Part shown: positions 5,639-7,264 of the stretch, piece after piece
Layout: each line of letters opens with the position of its first letter
Position numbering within the stretch: the stretch's first letter is position 1
From: Dehalococcoidia bacterium
GTDB taxonomy: Bacteria > Chloroflexota > Dehalococcoidia > GIF9 > UBA5629
Length of the DNA stretch: 7,264 bases
Reading direction: 5' to 3'
Assembly (NCBI GenBank): GCA_028715025.1
Contig: JAQTLG010000083.1
Coordinates: 1 to 7,264 of the forward strand
The notes under the pieces: model-generated
Seen by the model: only the letters and a program-made list of their open reading frames with translations
Told to the model about the DNA's origin: nothing
Databases searched by the model: none
Translations under genes and position numbers: made by a program

Positions 5639-6148
5639 TTTAAGGCTGCCGTTGTAGCCCAGAAGGAGACGGGCGTCCCGATCATCACGCATACCGAGGG
5701 TCCCACTCCCGTACCCGGGCTGGAGCAGGCCGACCTCTTTATTCAGGAGGGCGCGGACATCAGCAGGGTAATGATAGGGCATGTATCCAACACGACCGAT
5801 CTCAATTATCAGAAAGCGATCGCCGACAAGGGGTTCTATATAGGTTTCGACAGGCTCGGCTTCAGTTTCTTTACGCAGGACGATATCTGCGTCAAGAATA
5901 TCGCGGAGCTGTGCAAGCAGGGCTACGCCGATAAGATTATGCTTTCACACGACTCTGTTAACTTCTGGGGCGGACGTCCCGTACCCGCGGATGTGCCGGC
6001 GGAGCTTGCTGCGACATTGAGCAAAAACTGGCGGGTGGATCACGTCTGCCGTGAGATAGTCCCTGCTTTGAAAGAGGCCGGAGTCAGCGACAGGCAGATA
6101 GAGACAATGCTGGTGGATAACCCGCGCAAACTGTTCACCGGCAAATAA
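5636..6148 (+). CDS. Phosphotriesterase-family metal hydrolase, C-terminal part after the TAG
   Basis: This is the remainder of the same PTE-family barrel. It is read either by restart at GTG 5636 or, if the TAG is decoded, continuously from 5162 (about 328 residues, within the usual family size). It supplies His19 in IITHTE, His49 in MIGHVSN and Asp106 in LSHDSVNF, matching the remaining metal ligands and catalytic Asp. Counting the TAG as one residue, Lys145 to the next His is 32 residues, the same as Lys169 to His201 in the classical PTE, so nothing was inserted or deleted at the break. The family-typical C-terminal end NPRKLF is intact. There are no further stops or frameshifts and the codon use matches its neighbours, so any inactivation is recent. 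Last gene of the operon, 12 bases before the terminator hairpin. Confidence 0.8.
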   Translation: MFKAAVVAQKETGVPIITHTEGPTPVPGLEQADLFIQEGADISRVMIGHVSNTTDLNYQKAIADKGFYIGFDRLGFSFFTQDDICVKNIAELCKQGYADKIMLSHDSVNFWGGRPVPADVPAELAATLSKNWRVDHVCREIVPALKEAGVSDRQIETMLVDNPRKLFTGK

Positions 6149-6160
6149 GATTATTAAATG

Positions 6161-6201
6161 AGGAAGGCGGCACGGTTGGTAAACCGTGCCGCCTTCCTTT
6201 T
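6161..6201 (+). terminator. Strong rho-independent terminator of the operon
   Basis: A 17-bp perfect stem pairs 6161-6177 with 6182-6198 around the four-base loop GGTA, is GC-rich in its middle, and runs into TTTT (6198-6201). It begins 12 bases after the hydrolase stop codon and ends 22 bases from the stop of the converging mutase gene. On the opposite strand the hairpin is followed by TCATTTAAT, a weaker U-rich tail, so it may also stop mutase transcription and serve both convergent units. Confidence 0.93.
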
Positions 6202-6223
6202 ATCGGCCTGTTTCACTCCTGAT

Positions 6224-7264
6224 TTAAAATAGATTGGATTCCTTATGTGTCCCGAACACCTTCCTCAGCACATCGCACATCTCTCCCAGCGTAACGTAGT
6301 CGGCTGCACAATCTATTAGCGCCGGCATCACATTCTCGTTGCCTGCGGCTGCTTTTTCCAGTCGGTCCAGACATAGTGTAACTTTTTTACCGTCCCTTTT
6401 GTTCCTGATGGCAGCCAGGCTTTTCTGCTGGCCCGATTCGACCTCGGAGCCCACCCTGTGCAGGGATATCTCGGGTGTTTTCGAGACGTACTTATTCACG
6501 CCGACAACGGTCCGTTCGCCCTGTTCGACTTCTTTCTGGTAGTTGTAGGCGGCCTCCTGTATCTGTCCGGTCTGGTAGCCGTATTTTATTGCGCTTGCCG
6601 CTCCTCCTAATTTTTCTATATGCTCAACGAGTTTATTGGCGTCGGCCTCCAAACTGTTGGTCAGGCTCTCGAGGAAGTAGCTCCCCCCCAAGGGGTCGAC
6701 AACATCGGCCACTCCGCTCTCGCCGGCAATGATCTGCTGAATGCGCAAGGACTGTGTGGACGCCTCCTCGGTCGGGATGCAGATTGCCTCATCATAGCTG
6801 GCAACCGCCATCGATTGGACGCCGCCCAGCACCGCCGCCAGAGCCTGTATGGTTGCCCGAGAGATGTTGTTGAGAGGCTGTTGAGCTGTGAGAGTGACTC
6901 CACCTGTCTGGACGTGGGTGCGGAACATCAATGAGCGCGGATCTCTGGCCCCAAATCGCTCTTTCATGATCCTGGCCCACATGCGCCGCAGGGCCCGCAG
7001 CTTGGCGACCTCCTCAAAGAAATTGTTGTGAATTTGAAAATGCCAGGACAGCCGCGCTGCGAATGAATCGACATCAAGGCCGCGGGTTACCAGGGCATTA
7101 ACGTACTCTATTGCATTGGCCATGGTGAATCCAATCTCCTGTGCCGCGGTCGAGCCCGCTTCGCGGATGTGATAGCCGGAGATACTGATAAAGTTCCAGC
7201 GTGGGAGGTTCTTGCTGCAGTACTCGGCTATGTCGGCGACCAGCCTGAGTGAAGGTTCAGGGGG
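6224..7264 (-). CDS. Methylmalonyl-CoA mutase large subunit, catalytic domain (C-terminal part, start outside the window)
   Basis: This adenosylcobalamin-dependent mutase isomerises a branched and a linear acyl-CoA, classically (R)-methylmalonyl-CoA to succinyl-CoA. The open frame runs to the window edge, so the N-terminus is missing; 346 residues are visible. PPEPSLRLVADIAEYC, ISISGYHIREAG, FFEEVAKLRALRRMWARIM, FRTHVQTGGVTLTAQQPLNNI and DVVDPLGGSYFLE are hallmarks of the mutase barrel. The SGYH Tyr-His pair (visible residues 31-32) corresponds to the active-site Tyr243/His244 pair of the Propionibacterium enzyme. The protein ends at about GEMCDVLRKVFG without a C-terminal B12-binding domain, as in split (mcmA1-type) mutases whose cobalamin domain is a separate small protein. 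The partner is not in this window. Specificity residues near the N-terminus are not visible, so isobutyryl-CoA or another acyl-CoA mutase is possible. An internal Met at 7123 is not the start, since conserved sequence continues upstream of it. Confidence 0.93.
   Translation of the reverse strand, partial: PPEPSLRLVADIAEYCSKNLPRWNFISISGYHIREAGSTAAQEIGFTMANAIEYVNALVTRGLDVDSFAARLSWHFQIHNNFFEEVAKLRALRRMWARIMKERFGARDPRSLMFRTHVQTGGVTLTAQQPLNNISRATIQALAAVLGGVQSMAVASYDEAICIPTEEASTQSLRIQQIIAGESGVADVVDPLGGSYFLESLTNSLEADANKLVEHIEKLGGAASAIKYGYQTGQIQEAAYNYQKEVEQGERTVVGVNKYVSKTPEISLHRVGSEVESGQQKSLAAIRNKRDGKKVTLCLDRLEKAAAGNENVMPALIDCAADYVTLGEMCDVLRKVFGTHKESNLF

Noticed and set aside
5162..6148. Frameshift as the cause of the split hydrolase
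   Set aside because: Both halves have the same reading frame and the conserved Lys-to-His spacing is preserved, so only a stop substitution is needed.

Overview
The window looks like part of a bacterial chromosome, probably from an anaerobic or environmental lineage. Genes are tightly packed with strong purine-rich ribosome binding sites. Coding regions look of moderate GC by eye, with frequent AGG (Arg) and ATA (Ile) codons, while the promoter regions are strikingly AT-rich. This would suit an uncultured Chloroflexota (Dehalococcoidia-like) or a Peptococcaceae-like Firmicute, but the taxonomic guess is weak.

Layout. Positions 1-160 are a dyad-rich regulatory region upstream of a HutC-type GntR regulator (161-1024). 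A 253-base gap carries an AT-rich control region with repeats of the same GTTATA element seen upstream of the regulator. It is followed by a same-strand catabolic-looking operon: two tandem paralogous short-chain dehydrogenases (1278-2081 and 2129-2896), a third, distant SDR (2926-3777), an MFS transporter (3832-5133) and a phosphotriesterase-family metal hydrolase (5162-6148). A strong hairpin terminator (6161-6201) closes the operon. Converging on it from the minus strand is the C-terminal part of a methylmalonyl-CoA mutase large subunit (6224 to beyond 7264).

How the genes may work together (inference). The transporter would import a hydroxylated, keto or lactone-type compound. The SDRs would oxidise or reduce it, the metal hydrolase would open an ester or lactone, and the GntR protein would sense the compound or a product and control both itself and the operon. 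The mutase is on the other strand and may be unrelated, although it could feed propionyl-type products into central metabolism.

Two points stand out. First, the second tandem SDR has lost three of the four catalytic tetrad residues (Asn to Asp, Ser to Ala, Tyr to Phe) while its cofactor-binding motifs remain intact. It therefore looks like a pseudoenzyme partner of its active neighbour. Second, the hydrolase is split by a single in-frame TAG codon with all metal ligands conserved on both sides. That TAG itself forms part of an AGGAG ribosome binding site placed correctly before an in-frame GTG. Readthrough or recoding, a genuine split gene with reinitiation, and a fresh nonsense mutation are all possible.
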